25,801 nucleotides of DNA, taken from assembly GCA_000320545.1 (NCBI GenBank), contig ADNK01000777.1:1-25801 (forward strand), read 5' to 3'. Of the stretch, positions 1 to 10,202 are shown in pieces; position 1 is the stretch's first letter; each line of letters begins with the position of its first letter. A model generated the notes under the pieces. That model was not told where the DNA came from. It searched no databases and was given only the letters and a program-made list of their open reading frames with translations. The position numbers and the translations under genes were made by a program. The stretch is from Bigelowiella natans CCMP2755 (Eukaryota; Cercozoa; Chlorarachniophyceae).

Positions 1-79
1 TCAGCCACCGTGTAGCCCCCTGCATCACCGATAATATGCTCATCTCCCTAACCCCTCCTCTCCACTCTCTCTCTCCTTC

Positions 80-81
<2 letters not shown>

Positions 82-146
<65 letters not shown>
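82..146. repeat. Compound microsatellite (TC)n(AC)n
   Basis: An uninterrupted TC run is followed directly by an AC run. It lies downstream of the last visible RRP6 exon, so it is probably intronic and transcribed as GT/GA repeats on the minus strand. Confidence 0.97.
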
Positions 147-148
<2 letters not shown>

Positions 149-234
149 TTCAACGCAAATCCCAAGTCTCTCCTCTCCTTCTTCTTCTTCTTCTATTATA
201 TTGTTCTTCTTCTTCATCTTCATCATCGTGATAC

Positions 235-828
235 CTTAACAACGTCAGGGTCTGTAAAGACTTTGTTCAGAACATGCATCTCGTGACGCAGAGCTAGTGT
301 GTCGACCAAGAAGTCCTCATCACGTGTGGAAATCTTAGATAATAATAAGCAGTTGCCACCATCATCACCACCACCACCACCAAAGCATTTATCAACCCCA
401 AGAAAGATATATGCACATAATATCACCATCGTCGTCATCACTACTCGTATAATCATGGAATTCAATTTGAGAAGCAGCGAATATAAGCAAGATACTTTGG
501 TCAAAACACTAACATAAGCGCAACATTACTCCTCCTCCTCCTCCTTCTATTCTCACCTGCATAAGACATGTGAAACCCTGGTATGTACGATAGCTGTGGT
601 GCTCCAAGTCGACGGCAATTTCCTTCACCTTTTCGGCGCGACAATCAAAAGGAACATAGAAGAAACAACAGAGATGTTATTATCATCTTCATCACGATGA
701 TCATGATCGTTGTCACTCTTATCATTATCGTCTCTATTCCATATGATCATCCTGAGACCCTCCAACTCAGAAATAAAAGCCATTTTCAACAGGAAGACAT
801 TCAAAAGGAGGAAACACACACTCACACA

Positions 829-879
<51 letters not shown>

Positions 880-1481
880 AGCATACATTCTGAAATACCT
901 TGCTGCTGTCGCTCGAAGTCCCTCCTCCTCCTTCCGTATTGGTTAATTTATCGACCAGTTGATGCAATTTTTCCTCCGTGTCCACCCAGCTGCAGGGCGT
1001 TTGATCTAAGCTACCTGTATATATCAAGCAAACAATAGATGAGACAACAAATGCAACCATCCGAACGGGAGCAGCCTGCCCCCTTCCACTTGTACTGCTA
1101 CTGCTGCTGCTGTTTTGTCTACGGTCACTGCTTTGCCTCCGTACCGTATTTGTGTTCTTTTGTCGGTTTTAGCTGATGTTGCGGTGGATTGAACTGCTTC
1201 AATTCCGGGCCATATGGATGCTCGGCGCATACATCCATATTGCTCTTTTTCGAATCGCTAGTGTTGCCGCCATTGCCGCTGCTACTGCTACTGTCAGGGC
1301 CGACTTCTATTCCCAAATGCATCAGGTGACGCCCCACGTCATCGTCGTCATCGTCTTCGCTCTGGTTTCTTCCACCACCATTCTGATGAAGTAGAGAAGA
1401 GAGATCAGCAGATGAAGCACCGATGATGGATGACATGATGATACGACAACGACAAAATCGTTGTGTGATTATTGTACCCCT

Positions 1482-1515
<34 letters not shown>

Positions 1516-2927
1516 GCTACTGCTATTTTTCTTTCAGCACCCTGTTCTTCGATGAAGCTTCTGATATCTTCTTCAGCTTTGAGTAATTTGGGAGTGGAGC
1601 GATTGCGTTGGGCTTTGATCTAAATTGATATTTTTACCAAAACAATACGAAAAGGGAAGAGAGAAGAGTGAGTGAGAAGATACGGTGGACACTAAGGAGG
1701 GCGAGTAGGAAGGTAAGGAGAATAATGAGAAAAAAGGAGAGCAGAGAGGAGGCCAGATTATAACCTTAATTTTGGAATAAAAGGTCTTGAGAAGTTGTCG
1801 ATCTTGTCCTTTATGGTGTGTAAGGGGGGGGGGGGTACGTGGGAGTAGAGTTTAAATGCGCGGACGAATACTCGACGAATGAATCAATAAGTAGTGTGCA
1901 ATTTTATTTATATTTCTCATGCATTCGTATCACGATATATCAGTACTCGCCACTGCTCTATTTATCTCGGTTGTCTAAAATGCTCTCTACCTTGAACTGA
2001 AGCTGCGGCTTCGACATCGCACCAGAAGACTGGAGGAAGCTGACGTGGCCTTTGTGCCTTTTTATCCGAGATTGCATTGCTTTCTGCTGCGCATTGGTTA
2101 GGTTTCCTGGGTCTCCCGATCGAATCATATCAATTTTCATATCTACCGTTTCCAGTGCTTTATCTGAGGCATAAGATGTGTGTTTAGATAAATGGCCGAA
2201 AGAGGGAGAAAGCCATTTGCGAGATGGATTTTCGTCGGTGTCGATATCGTAATTTTCTGCGATGCATTAGGGTGAAGGAGAATATGGCTACCTGAGAAAT
2301 CGATGCATTTATTGAGTTGGCTACGAGAATCTCCAGAAGAGAGCGAAAGCTGTTCTTTACTTCGGGCATCGAACAAGAATTTCCCAATTCTGAAAAAATA
2401 TTGCCACATTGTTAACCGAAACGCCAAAAAAATGATGATATGAAATATCAGCTGAGATTCAAACCTTTCGATAGTTGCCAATATTTTCCCTCCTACCCGC
2501 TTCTTGGGATTTGAAAAACTCGGAAATGATGAGTAGTAGCGGTTTTCTGTTTATTTATAACACATGTCCTAACTTATAATGGCGCGATTGTCTCGGAATG
2601 TTAGGGCTGGCTTCGGTGTGAAAATAACTAACACATGCCTGATAGTAGTAATATGACAATCCGTACAAATGATTATTTCTTACCATCCTCATCTGGAAGC
2701 CTATTGGAAGATATAACGCCAGCCACTGACTTTTTCACCAATCCGGTGATGTATGCCGAGGCTTTACTATTATTGTTTCCCTGCGATGATGCTGAGGATA
2801 AGGATGTCGAAGGCGGGGCACCACTTACTGCTCCCTTAGTCCCTGACACGGCATGGCCACTGCCTTTGCTATCTTTTTCAGAGCGGCTTGTGCTCAGCAG
2901 GATTTCGTCGAGCGGTCGTTGCTGCAT
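235..2927 (-). CDS. RRP6: RRP6/EXOSC10-like nuclear exosome 3'-5' exoribonuclease, 3' end cut by window edge
   Basis: Catalytic subunit of the nuclear RNA exosome, a DEDD-Y 3'-5' exoribonuclease that trims rRNA, snoRNA and other nuclear transcripts. Ten exons fit by frame and phase: 2927-2684, 2546-2465, 2389-2292, 2256-1991, 1808-1765, 1619-1541, 1382-1145, 1005-899, 628-557, 333-235 (443 codons). The start ATG at 2927 has an in-frame TGA two codons upstream. Residues about 55-205 form the PMC2NT region (SSFPSF, then KPQLQF, then FIPKL and KPNAIAPLP). HPYGPEL and [12 protein letters not shown] precede the exonuclease domain. Exo I motif VDLEHHSY gives catalytic D393 and E395; [16 protein letters not shown] follows. 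Exo II, the final D/Y and the HRDC domain lie beyond base 235 or outside the window. A 35-base intron (2257-2291) is unusually short, and two introns carry CA/GA microsatellites. The Asp- and Ser-rich linker in exon 7 is low complexity. Family assignment is firm from the motif order; individual splice sites are inferred. Confidence 0.88.
813..877. repeat. Compound microsatellite (CA)n(GA)n in an RRP6 intron
   Basis: CA units pass straight into GA units. The repeat sits inside the 270-base intron 629-898 of the RRP6-like gene and ends about 20 bases from the donor of the 899-1005 exon. Open frames across it (Ser-Leu or Thr-His runs) are repeat artefacts. Confidence 0.96.
1482..1526. repeat. 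Trinucleotide repeat (ACT)n in an RRP6 intron
   Basis: About a dozen ACT units, degenerating to ACTGCT at the right end, lie within intron 1383-1540 of the RRP6-like gene. Confidence 0.93.
1827..1836. repeat. G homopolymer acting as the C-rich tract of a splice acceptor
   Basis: A run of about ten G on the plus strand becomes a C run upstream of the acceptor of the 1808-1765 RRP6 exon on the minus strand, where a pyrimidine tract is expected. Confidence 0.7.
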
Positions 2928-3078
2928 TTGTCAAGCGCTTCTTATTATCCCGATTCACAACTAGCTTTTGAATCCTTCAGATAAAGCTGACAGGAAACAG
3001 ACATTTAAGAAGGAGAAAATGATTTTCGAATGTGAATCAAGGAGGGCATTGCTTCATTGTCAAACTACAGAACAGAGC

Positions 3079-3081
<3 letters not shown>

Positions 3082-3115
<34 letters not shown>
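3082..3115. repeat. (GA)n microsatellite
   Basis: A clean AG/GA dinucleotide run between the divergent RRP6-like and ELMO-domain genes, immediately followed by a G-rich stretch. Confidence 0.96.
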
Positions 3116-3118
<3 letters not shown>

Positions 3119-3409
3119 TGGGGGGGATAAAATGAGAGAGTAACGACCCTACAATGAAGTGAATATTAGCAACAATAAGGAGCACCGAGTGATGCGCGTT
3201 CCAGTTCCTCGTGATTCCTCTTTCTCCTCTCTCTCCTCTCTCACTGCCGCAGGGCGATGGGCAAGAAGACCAGCCAACGGACGGAAAGACGACTCGCTGT
3301 TAATACGCCAAGTGTTGCAAGGGTTGTTGCCAGTTTAGTATTATCAATAACAACATTTTTATTAGAAGTTTTACGCACAAAATATTCTCTTCAATGCGCT
3401 TTCTAAGGT

Positions 3410-3700
3410 GATGCTACCTCTTCATTAAATATACCGAAAAAACTTCCGAAGCTAACCGTTGCGGCAAAACCGGCAGCAGCCCTTTTTTCCTGATATTTGG
3501 CAGTTCTAGCGGAAATGCGCTAGAGCTCTTTTCTACGACAACCAGCATTGGCTGTCTCCCGAGGAAGCGGTTTCGGGAGTAACTTCTGTCATGCGAGGCT
3601 TCTCTATCTGCGCTCGGAAGTTCCTCCGACAAAATCCTACCAGGTGGATCGCCCATCTCCTAAACAAAATGTTGCCCTCGATTTCAGTGCGGAGTTCCAT
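3410..3700 (-). CDS. Possible small unrecognised protein, two exons (tentative)
   Basis: I do not recognise this. On the minus strand an ATG at 3700 opens MELRTEIEGNILFRRWAIHL. A GTAGGA donor follows in phase 0, and an acceptor CTCTAG leads to a frame ending with GFAATVSFGSFFGIFN and a stop near 3410. Spliced, this would be about 58 residues with one short hydrophobic segment near the C-terminus. An alternative unspliced 80-codon frame (3414-3656) covers the same DNA. Composition looks protein-like, but neither reading has family support. It could be a shadow or a small mitochondrial or membrane protein. It sits upstream of, and divergent to, the ELMO gene. Confidence 0.25.
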
Positions 3701-4006
3701 GGGTATCTAGCCGTGTTACTTTTTCCCCCGTCCTTCACTTCGAACGATGATATCGGCGAAAACAACAAAACAATACTAATTTATTGAAAGGCTCTTAAGC
3801 CGATAACATCTTAAGAAAAAGTCTCTAAAGCAACAAAGAACAAACTAACCAAACCCTAACCCCGCCCCTTCAGCGCGATCAGCTTCGGGTACACCTTCAT
3901 TTCCAACGTTGATGCTTCAACAGTGACACCCGGCTGAGCTTATTGATAATGCATACCTGGTAGACTTGGAGCTACGTCTTCCCGATCGTGACGCTAGAGT
4001 GTGGCC

Positions 4007-6364
4007 ATGGACGAAGCCAAACTGCCGCAAGGTATCAATGAAGTCCTAGGATAACATTAATTTATGGATTCGCTAGATGCAAAAATATAGGGTGGGAGAG
4101 AGACCGGAAAGTACCATCTTTGAAGCTTCATCTTCCAAACATATCAGTTGATAACGGTGGAGATGAGAAAGCCAAGAAACAAGGTGCTCACGCATTGGAC
4201 CAGCAGCATGTAGCAAGCGGCTCCCTAGACCAAGCAATGGATGAAGACGATGACAGCAGTGACTTTGAAGAGTTTCCAATTGTACGCCCAACTAGGATTA
4301 CTGCAAAAGAAGCGTCTGATCAATCATCATCATCGGCGTTGCCATCAGACAAATCAAGTTCGAAGGCGAACGATGTCGTCCCATGCTCCTCCTCGTCGAC
4401 TGAATCACCGGCCGACAAAACAAAGGGTACTACTAGTCCATCAGAAACTAAAATGATGATCGCAGTGGGAGAATATTCACACAACAAATGGTGATAATAC
4501 ACTTTCCTATGCATTAGCAGAAGTCAAAGAAGATGCATCTGGGGAGAACAAGAGAGCCGGCGATTCGAATGCCATAAAGCAGCCAGAGATTCAGAAAGCC
4601 AGAATAAATTCAAATCCATCCGTTGGGACACAACAAGAGAACTTCAAAGCTGCAAAACCTATCAAAAGCAACACCTTCTCTAAATCGAAAATGGGTGCGG
4701 CGGAAGAGACGCTCCAAGCAAAGCGTTCTAAGAGTGGCAAGTTACACATCCCCAAGGCGAGCGAGAGGAAAATGTTTGTGCCAAAAAGGAAGGAAGTCTC
4801 CGAAGATGACGATTTCGATGATAGCGTATTTTTGACAAAAGAGGAACGCGAGAAGTTAGAACGAGAGAAACTACAGGCAAAAAAGGAAATCAAACCAGGA
4901 AGACGTCAATTGAGGCCATCTCGGAAGCAGAAGAGATTTACACAAAAAAAACCAGCTTCAAATTTAAAAGTATGCCTGTGACTCACTTTCATTACTTTCC
5001 AAACTGAATAGTTCAATAAATGTTATCTGTGTACACTAGGAGCCATCAAAGGCAGACAGTAGCGGAGGTATAGCTCGGCTCGATGAGCGACGTGTAGCCA
5101 CTAAGGACGACAGCGACGAAAAAAGGCAGCAGGAAGATCCTAAAGAATCCGGCAACAAGAATCAAGATAATGTAGGACCGATACTAGATGTATTCGGAGA
5201 TTATGAGGACAACAACAACAACAACAACATGGCTGTGCAAACAACTGATGCAAAGGAAGAAAATGAGGACGATGAAGGTGGTGGGGGTGAAGAACAGGAT
5301 GACCACGACGAAGATGAAGATGTAGAGAACGAGTGGAAAGCTGTCACCGCAATGCGTAACAAGCAGATAGAACAAGAGGCAGAAGATGCTAAGCAAGTTG
5401 GGATAATAAAGAAAGCGACGGAATCAAAGGCAATCGCATATGTTGAAGCGCTTCTAGAGCTAAAACTTCTCGATCTAACCGAATTCAAAGACAAGATTAA
5501 GGTGACTAAGCTATTCGAATCAACAGTGGTAGAGCTAAAGATTATTGTCATAACGCTAGGTTGAGTCGACAGATGGCGTAAGTGGATTGAGGAAGATGTC
5601 CTTCTTGATTTTCGGAAAGCCGAAGCTTAGAACGAAAAAACTTATCGACGAAAGAACGAAGGTATTTTTACTGGCGAAGGCAAAGCTAGATCATCAAAGC
5701 GCACCACAGACACGGGTAACTTTTTCCTTTTTCGATATAACTACGCCTATTTTCCAACATATAACTACGCCTATTTTCCAATAGCTGAATCACCGTATAC
5801 AATCAATTTCTCAATTACTAGATTCTTCAAACGATATACCGACTCGGCACCGGAGACAATCGAGCTTGCCCAAAGTTTGGATCGCATTGGTCAGCATTAG
5901 GGTTTCAGGGAAACGACCCTGGGACTGATCTTCGAGGTGCTGGACTCTATGGCCTCCTCCAGCTTCTGTATCTTCTTGAGAATGAGCCGGTGTTGTGTCA
6001 TCGTATTCTCTTACTGTCACGGAGTGAGGATCAGAAATTTCCCTTCGCAGTCGTCTCCTTTAATTGGACAGGAATTGTCTTGCAAGTCATGAGAGAGGGG
6101 AAGATCTTCCCTTTGATAAACAACCGTGGAAGCGTATTTGAAATGCTGAATGAACTTCACACGGCAATATATTACTCATTTTACTTGAAATGGAAAAATG
6201 ATATGTGCACCATCGTCAACTTCGGGGAGGTGAGTAAACAACTTCATAAGGATGTGCGAAAGAACCCATCGGTTTGCTTAAAGCAGCTTCAAAGATATAA
6301 AGAAGAGATGAAGGCTAGGAGTGAGCAAAATTCAGAGAAGATCGAATTTGGAAATTCGAGCTAG
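4007..6364 (+). CDS. ELMO-domain protein, ELMOD3-like, with long disordered N-terminal half
   Basis: ELMOD family proteins act as GTPase-activating proteins for Arf/Arl small GTPases; that activity is inferred here from the domain only. Six exons fit in phase: 4007-4031, 4091-4426, 4521-4969, 5040-5501, 5560-5715, 5822-6364, giving 656 residues. Residues 1 to about 390 are low complexity: acidic patches, Ser runs, basic KxK-rich stretches, an Asn run of six and a Glu/Asp/Gly-rich patch. From about residue 400 the protein follows ELMOD3: a KLLDLTEF helix, FGKPKLRTKKLIDERTKVF, ILQTIYRLGTG, then the ELMO signature WSALGFQGNDPGTDLRG with the conserved Arg, then LLQLLYLLENEP and FPFAVVSFNWT, ending near KNPSVCLKQLQRY. 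The start ATG has a good context (GGCCATGG). The third-exon acceptor could alternatively be at about 4467, changing a few residues. Intron 5 contains a 24-base tandem duplication. ELMO assignment is strong; the N-terminal exons rest on phase continuity only. Confidence 0.87.
5737..5784. repeat. 24-base tandem duplication inside an ELMO-gene intron
   Basis: The unit beginning ATAACTACGCCTATTTTCCA occurs twice back to back (5737-5760 and 5761-5784), with only the last few bases differing. It lies within intron 5716-5821, upstream of the acceptor. Confidence 0.9.
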
Positions 6365-8449
6365 AATAGAGTCTAATGCGGTGCAGCGTTGAAATCTATA
6401 TTTTTCTATCTGACGAGGAATCGCGGCAGCTAGGAAGTAAAACATGTGTGCATCGCTCATTCAAAGCCATGCCTCGCTCTAATCTACACATGTTTAGCAC
6501 ACGTGCTGACATCTCAAGATTGCTCCAGGACTAAAAGTGCACATTGACACCGATCACACATTACATAATCATTTGGAAAAATGCATACTAAGTACAGCAC
6601 TCTAATGATCCTATGTATGCACTCTCACAAGCGTCAGAATCAACACGCACAATAATGAACTGAACAAGAAACTAAAAATGCCCCGATAAACACGCATATC
6701 GCAATTGACGCATGTAAAGGGCATATGAGGCACCTCTTAGTCCATTGGTGTTGCATTAGCGCGCAATTGTTCTGAAATGAATGCCAGTCATTCGGCGTTC
6801 TACAAAATTCTACAAAATGTGCTTAAGTTGATGTAAGTGTATACAGACAATGTGCAAATTCGTGTGGCATCTTCATATTGCATGATGAGCCGACAAAGCG
6901 ACGAAAGCCATTTTGCTTGAAAATGCAATATGCATAGCAAAAGAGCACTTGCATGAGGCTAGCGAACGCTAATAACGGGGCGCTTTGGCCAGTGCGTGGC
7001 AAAAAAAGGATGCATGAAATTTTAGCAATAAGTTTCCACAGGTGCACTTTCGGGAAATGTAGCATGTTGCTTACGCGGTTAGCAATGACTAAAAAAGATG
7101 TGGGTATAGCGTACATTTTATAACATTCACAACACACGACTAGCTTAGCAGCCGAAAGCAATAAAAACATTTTTTTTTTCGGAAATCTATCGCAGACACT
7201 GTAAGTAACTTCTTTCCCATTAATGATGATATTATTAATTCAATTTTCACTGAACCGGCAACATGTACCTATCAATTGGGTCATTTATATGCTATTCATC
7301 CAAAATTGTTTAACGGAGGAGAGAAAAGAATATTAGCAGATAGCTGCCGTACAACATAGTAAGTCGGGGAGATCAGGCACATCATTCCTTGGAGAAGCTT
7401 GATAGTATTATTTTTCGAAGAAAGGTTGATGAGAATGTCCTGAACTCGGATGGGAATGGCCCTGAAGAGAATGGAATCATTAATCACTCGGAATTCTATG
7501 AAGAATGAAGCCAGAAACGGGTCATACCAAATTGTATCGAAGAGGGAGTGGAAACAGGTGGAACCTGAAGGCGAAACAGCGTACATGAGTGTGAAAAAGA
7601 GTAATCAATGATATGGTGTTTGCGATTAGTGCATATGTTCACCGCAGAAGATCCTAAGGTGTCGTTGCTGCGATTTATTTTCTTCTGCCGCTTCTCCAAG
7701 ATCCTATGTATAGTCGGAAGGAAGTGGAGAAGCAAACGATTATGTCTGCAAGAGCAGTTCAACTTTACGATTGCAGAGGTAAGAAAATATATTCTACGGG
7801 ACAGAGAAGAGGTTTGTGGTTGCAGAAGAAGCACCTATCAAAGCAAGGGACTGCGGACAAGTTGTTGCGGCACCTTGTCAATAAAGAAAAGTATCACTGT
7901 GCTCAGTATATACGCTCATGAATTTTTTTATGTAACCTATAGTCGTATCTATGCTTTCATAAATCATTGAAATATAAACTTTAACCCCAACTTAGCTGCG
8001 AAACGTATTCAATGTGTAGTATACGTGCTAGGCGAACGTGTCAAATGCAAATTGAAGCAATTTTTTCTCTGATAGATTTGAGCTTTTCTCGATTTAATAC
8101 CTCTTCCTTTGCGAAGAAGACGATGTTTTGGACTTAACGACCATAGTCTAAGGATTCACGAAGAATATGGTCATCGCGGTCGGGTGGAGTACAGGTGATG
8201 CAGAATTTACCTTTCCTTCTTTCGATGCTTCGGTTGTTTCCTTTTGCGCTTCAAAATCATAATTTATACACACCAGCTTTAATAATCAATACTGACCAAT
8301 TGCATGGATGATTTTCGTCGATCGAAAATGTAAATTACTTGTTCTAGAATGCTTGTTTGTACGGGATTCAGAATCAGCCTGCAGGTAAAATTTTGATGGT
8401 AGAAATTCTCATTTCACTAGATAAAGCACAACTAGTAGGAGTATTATTA
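6365..8449. other. Long stretch without a recognised gene
   Basis: Lies between the ELMO-gene stop and the convergent end of the BIR gene. Bases 6440-6449 and 6486-6495 form a perfect 10-base inverted repeat (AAACATGTGT / ACACATGTTT) with a 36-base loop. A 115-codon minus frame at 6823-7170 has no recognisable motif. Bases 7200-7925 carry splice-like signals and competing frames and are listed separately. Bases 7930-8449 are AT-rich, and I see nothing coding there. Confidence 0.55.
7250..7925 (+). other. Possible unrecognised spliced gene, strand uncertain
   Basis: On the plus strand there are two good donors: ATA|GTAAGT near 7356 and GAG|GTAAGA near 7778. The second is followed about 50 bases later by a TTGCAG acceptor and a short frame to a stop. 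Candidate coding pieces include RRKVDENVLNSDGNGPEE and, in another frame, YQIVSKREWKQVEPEG. On the minus strand a 96-codon frame (7296-7586) can follow a CTTCAG acceptor and reads FDTIWYDPFLASFFIEF. The two readings exclude each other, and neither resembles a family I know. It may be a real fast-evolving gene, a decayed gene or chance. No function is assigned. Confidence 0.3.
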
Positions 8450-9075
8450 TTATGGACAAACTAGCCCCAAGGTAAGTTTACGAAGATGCTGATCATGATT
8501 ATGACACGTTTCAGAATTGGAGTGAAATTCTTGCCTTCTGTTCTTCTTTTTTGACCAGTGGGCAGTTTGGAGAATGAACCTACGAAAAAAATTATCATCA
8601 TCGCTCGTTGTGCATTTCAGACGAAGCTTTACTTTGTGTTCAATTATGGGTTCATCGTCCTCTTCCCAGCCTACAAGGGCAACCTGCAATTATAACAGTA
8701 ACCGTGTTTATCCAAGTCTCATTTGAGCGAATTGAGGTGTGCCACAATGTTACCCCACACTGGTAGCAGATGCACCTAAGGTAGGAGGAGGAGATATGTG
8801 AAGGCACGTGCCAACAAAAGAATTCAAAAGCCGATGCTATACCTGTCTCGATGACCCCTACCCGGAGCATGGAAAAACCTAAAAGGGTTAATCGGGAAGA
8901 TATGGATCAAAACATACACAAAAATGCGAGATCGTTATTCTTCGGTCTAATACCCGCTCAGAGCAAGGAGGGTTGGAGTGGCGTAATGCGACGATCCATG
9001 GGGCCATTCCTCGTCGAAGGACCGCAATCGGGCCTCGAAGGTGTTCATTTTCGGGACTTTAGGGACGCTTGCCAT
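8450..9075 (-). CDS. Single-BIR protein, survivin-like (BIRC5 type)
   Basis: BIR-domain proteins of this size (survivin, 142 residues in human) belong to the chromosomal passenger complex and act in chromosome segregation and cytokinesis; a role in apoptosis should not be assumed in a protist. Four exons fit in phase: 9075-8954, 8878-8843, 8775-8754 (22 bases) and 8683-8450, giving 137 residues. BIR layout: RLRSFDEEWP near residues 17-26, TPTLLALSGFFHAPG near 34-47, then CICYQCG and VGWEEDDEPIIEH. Zinc ligands read as C56, C59, H76 and C84, spaced X2, X16 and X7, within the usual CX2CX16HX6-8C. The rest is polar and basic rather than a clear long helix. A strong donor (AAAAAG|GTGAGT type) lies on this strand near 9225, so an upstream exon or 5'UTR exon is possible; the internal ATG at 9048 is an alternative start. 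There is no RING or second BIR. Confidence 0.82.
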
Positions 9076-10202
9076 CGCTGTGCAGGTCTTTCTCGTATCA
9101 GAGCATCATCACCCAGAGGCCGCTGAGTCTGAGATCGTTCATGTTGCCGCCAGTAGCCGGTGTTTACCAGTGATTGTGCAGAAAATGTCCTACAATTTAT
9201 GCCTTGCGTCAAAGACTCACTCACCCTTTTTCGGTTGAACAGCGCCGGGGGAAATGCGACTGAATTCGACTTTTTGCATGTGGGCGCGGAGTGATCGGCC
9301 GGCAGCGCAACAACGTGAACCCCCCCTGAACACACTGTCTCTCCGTTGATTCCCCTCGCACGCCACATTTTGCTTTCATCAGATGAGTCCGCCCCGGAAC
9401 TCCATCAAGACTTGGAGACCCCCAAGCTGGCAAGCAAACATCCACGGACAAACACAAAACGCAACGACTGCTAGTCTGGCCGTTGTTCCTGGCTTCGCGC
9501 CATCGCTGGATCGAAAGATGTGCAATCAAACTTGTTCAATGGTCACCCTGCTTTGCATGGACACATTGCGATGACCCTTGAAAGATTCAATCACTTTGCT
9601 GCATCCGTCTCACCCTGCTGCGTGTGGCTGTGCAAAGCAGCAGCCAGAGCGCTTGTTGATGCCAAATCCATTTGTTTTCTGTCTTGAGGGACATGTGCGT
9701 GCGTGTGAAATTTGGACACACCATCTCTAGATCTAGATCCTGCGCGCGATGGTGAAGACAACAAAGCTTTTGTTGCTGCAGAAAATCTAGCTAGAATCAG
9801 CTGCGCCTTGTAGAGCATCTCTAGATCTGCACAGATCCAACCCAAAAGTAAAGTCAAGAAGATGGCAGAAGAAAATTCAATGGCGAAGTGCGATGAGAAA
9901 TTCTTCTTCAAAGCCATCTAGCTAGCGTCAAATGGCACAACCTACGTACGCACATGCATGACGGGCACACACGATCATGTTGCAGTTGTTTTGAATTGAA
10001 TTCACAAGAAGAATGATGATAGACACAGCAACGGCTGGTTTAAATGCATCATCATTGTCACATTGCTAATGGTTGCCTTTTTTTACGTTGGCAATCTAAC
10101 GACAATGCTAATCAATTTCCACATAGGACTTTGTAATATTCTATTTTCTGTTAAATGTTCATTCATTCTATGCTAACATATATCGTCCCGAGCCTCCTTT
10201 TC
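9076..10202. other. Intergenic, GC-richer and palindrome-rich, no recognised gene
   Basis: Between the BIR gene's 5' end and the ATPase gene's 3' end, both on the minus strand. Bases 9130-9580 are GC-richer than their surroundings and open in several frames, none recognisable. A minus-strand donor-like GTGAGT near 9225 may belong to a BIR 5' exon. A 108-codon minus frame at 9591-9917 has a hydrophobic N-terminal stretch (FLTLLLGWIC) but no family match. CTCTAGATCT occurs twice (about 9725 and 9820) among many CTAG and GATC words. Confidence 0.5.

Larger units (their letters stand above)
2928..4006. other. Divergent intergenic region between RRP6-like and ELMO-domain genes
   Basis: Both flanking genes start outward from this stretch of about 1.1 kb, so it should hold both promoters. 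A GA repeat lies at 3082-3115, followed by a G-rich patch and a CT-rich patch near 3220-3242. A possible very small minus-strand gene (3410-3700) is listed separately. A 49-codon plus-strand frame starts at an ATG near 3257 (MGKKTSQRTERRL) but matches nothing I recognise. No TATA box or known operator stands out. Confidence 0.6.

Noticed and set aside
1-45. Possible next RRP6 exon (reverse-strand reading like GATRWL)
   Set aside because: The expected motif after VVK is V-x-H-G-A-D-x-D; the reading lacks the catalytic Asp context and its acceptor would skip conserved residues. The true exon is probably outside the window.
36-239. Open frame of Ser-Leu and Thr-His repeats
   Set aside because: It is translation of the (TC)n(AC)n microsatellite.
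583-1060. Several overlapping frames on both strands across the CA/GA repeat
   Set aside because: Most of their length is repeat; the true coding pieces there are the short RRP6 exons 557-628 and 899-1005.
2257-2291. Nucleomorph origin suggested by a very short intron
   Set aside because: Other introns are far longer than the 18-21 bases of chlorarachniophyte nucleomorphs, and gene spacing is loose.
4007-4120. WW domain at the start of the ELMO gene (LPQGWERDR)
   Set aside because: Only the first few residues match; the second Trp and the Tyr/His positions are absent.
5340-5640. TFIIS N-terminal (LW) domain in the plus-strand gene
   Set aside because: The helix pattern looked similar at first, but once introns are removed the region continues into an ELMOD3-type sequence that explains it better.
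6823-7170. 115-codon minus-strand frame
   Set aside because: No recognisable motif, no supporting splice context, and composition typical of AT-rich noncoding DNA.
9591-9917. 108-codon minus-strand frame with hydrophobic start
   Set aside because: No family resemblance; a chance frame in palindrome-rich intergenic DNA is as likely. Mentioned only under the intergenic entry.
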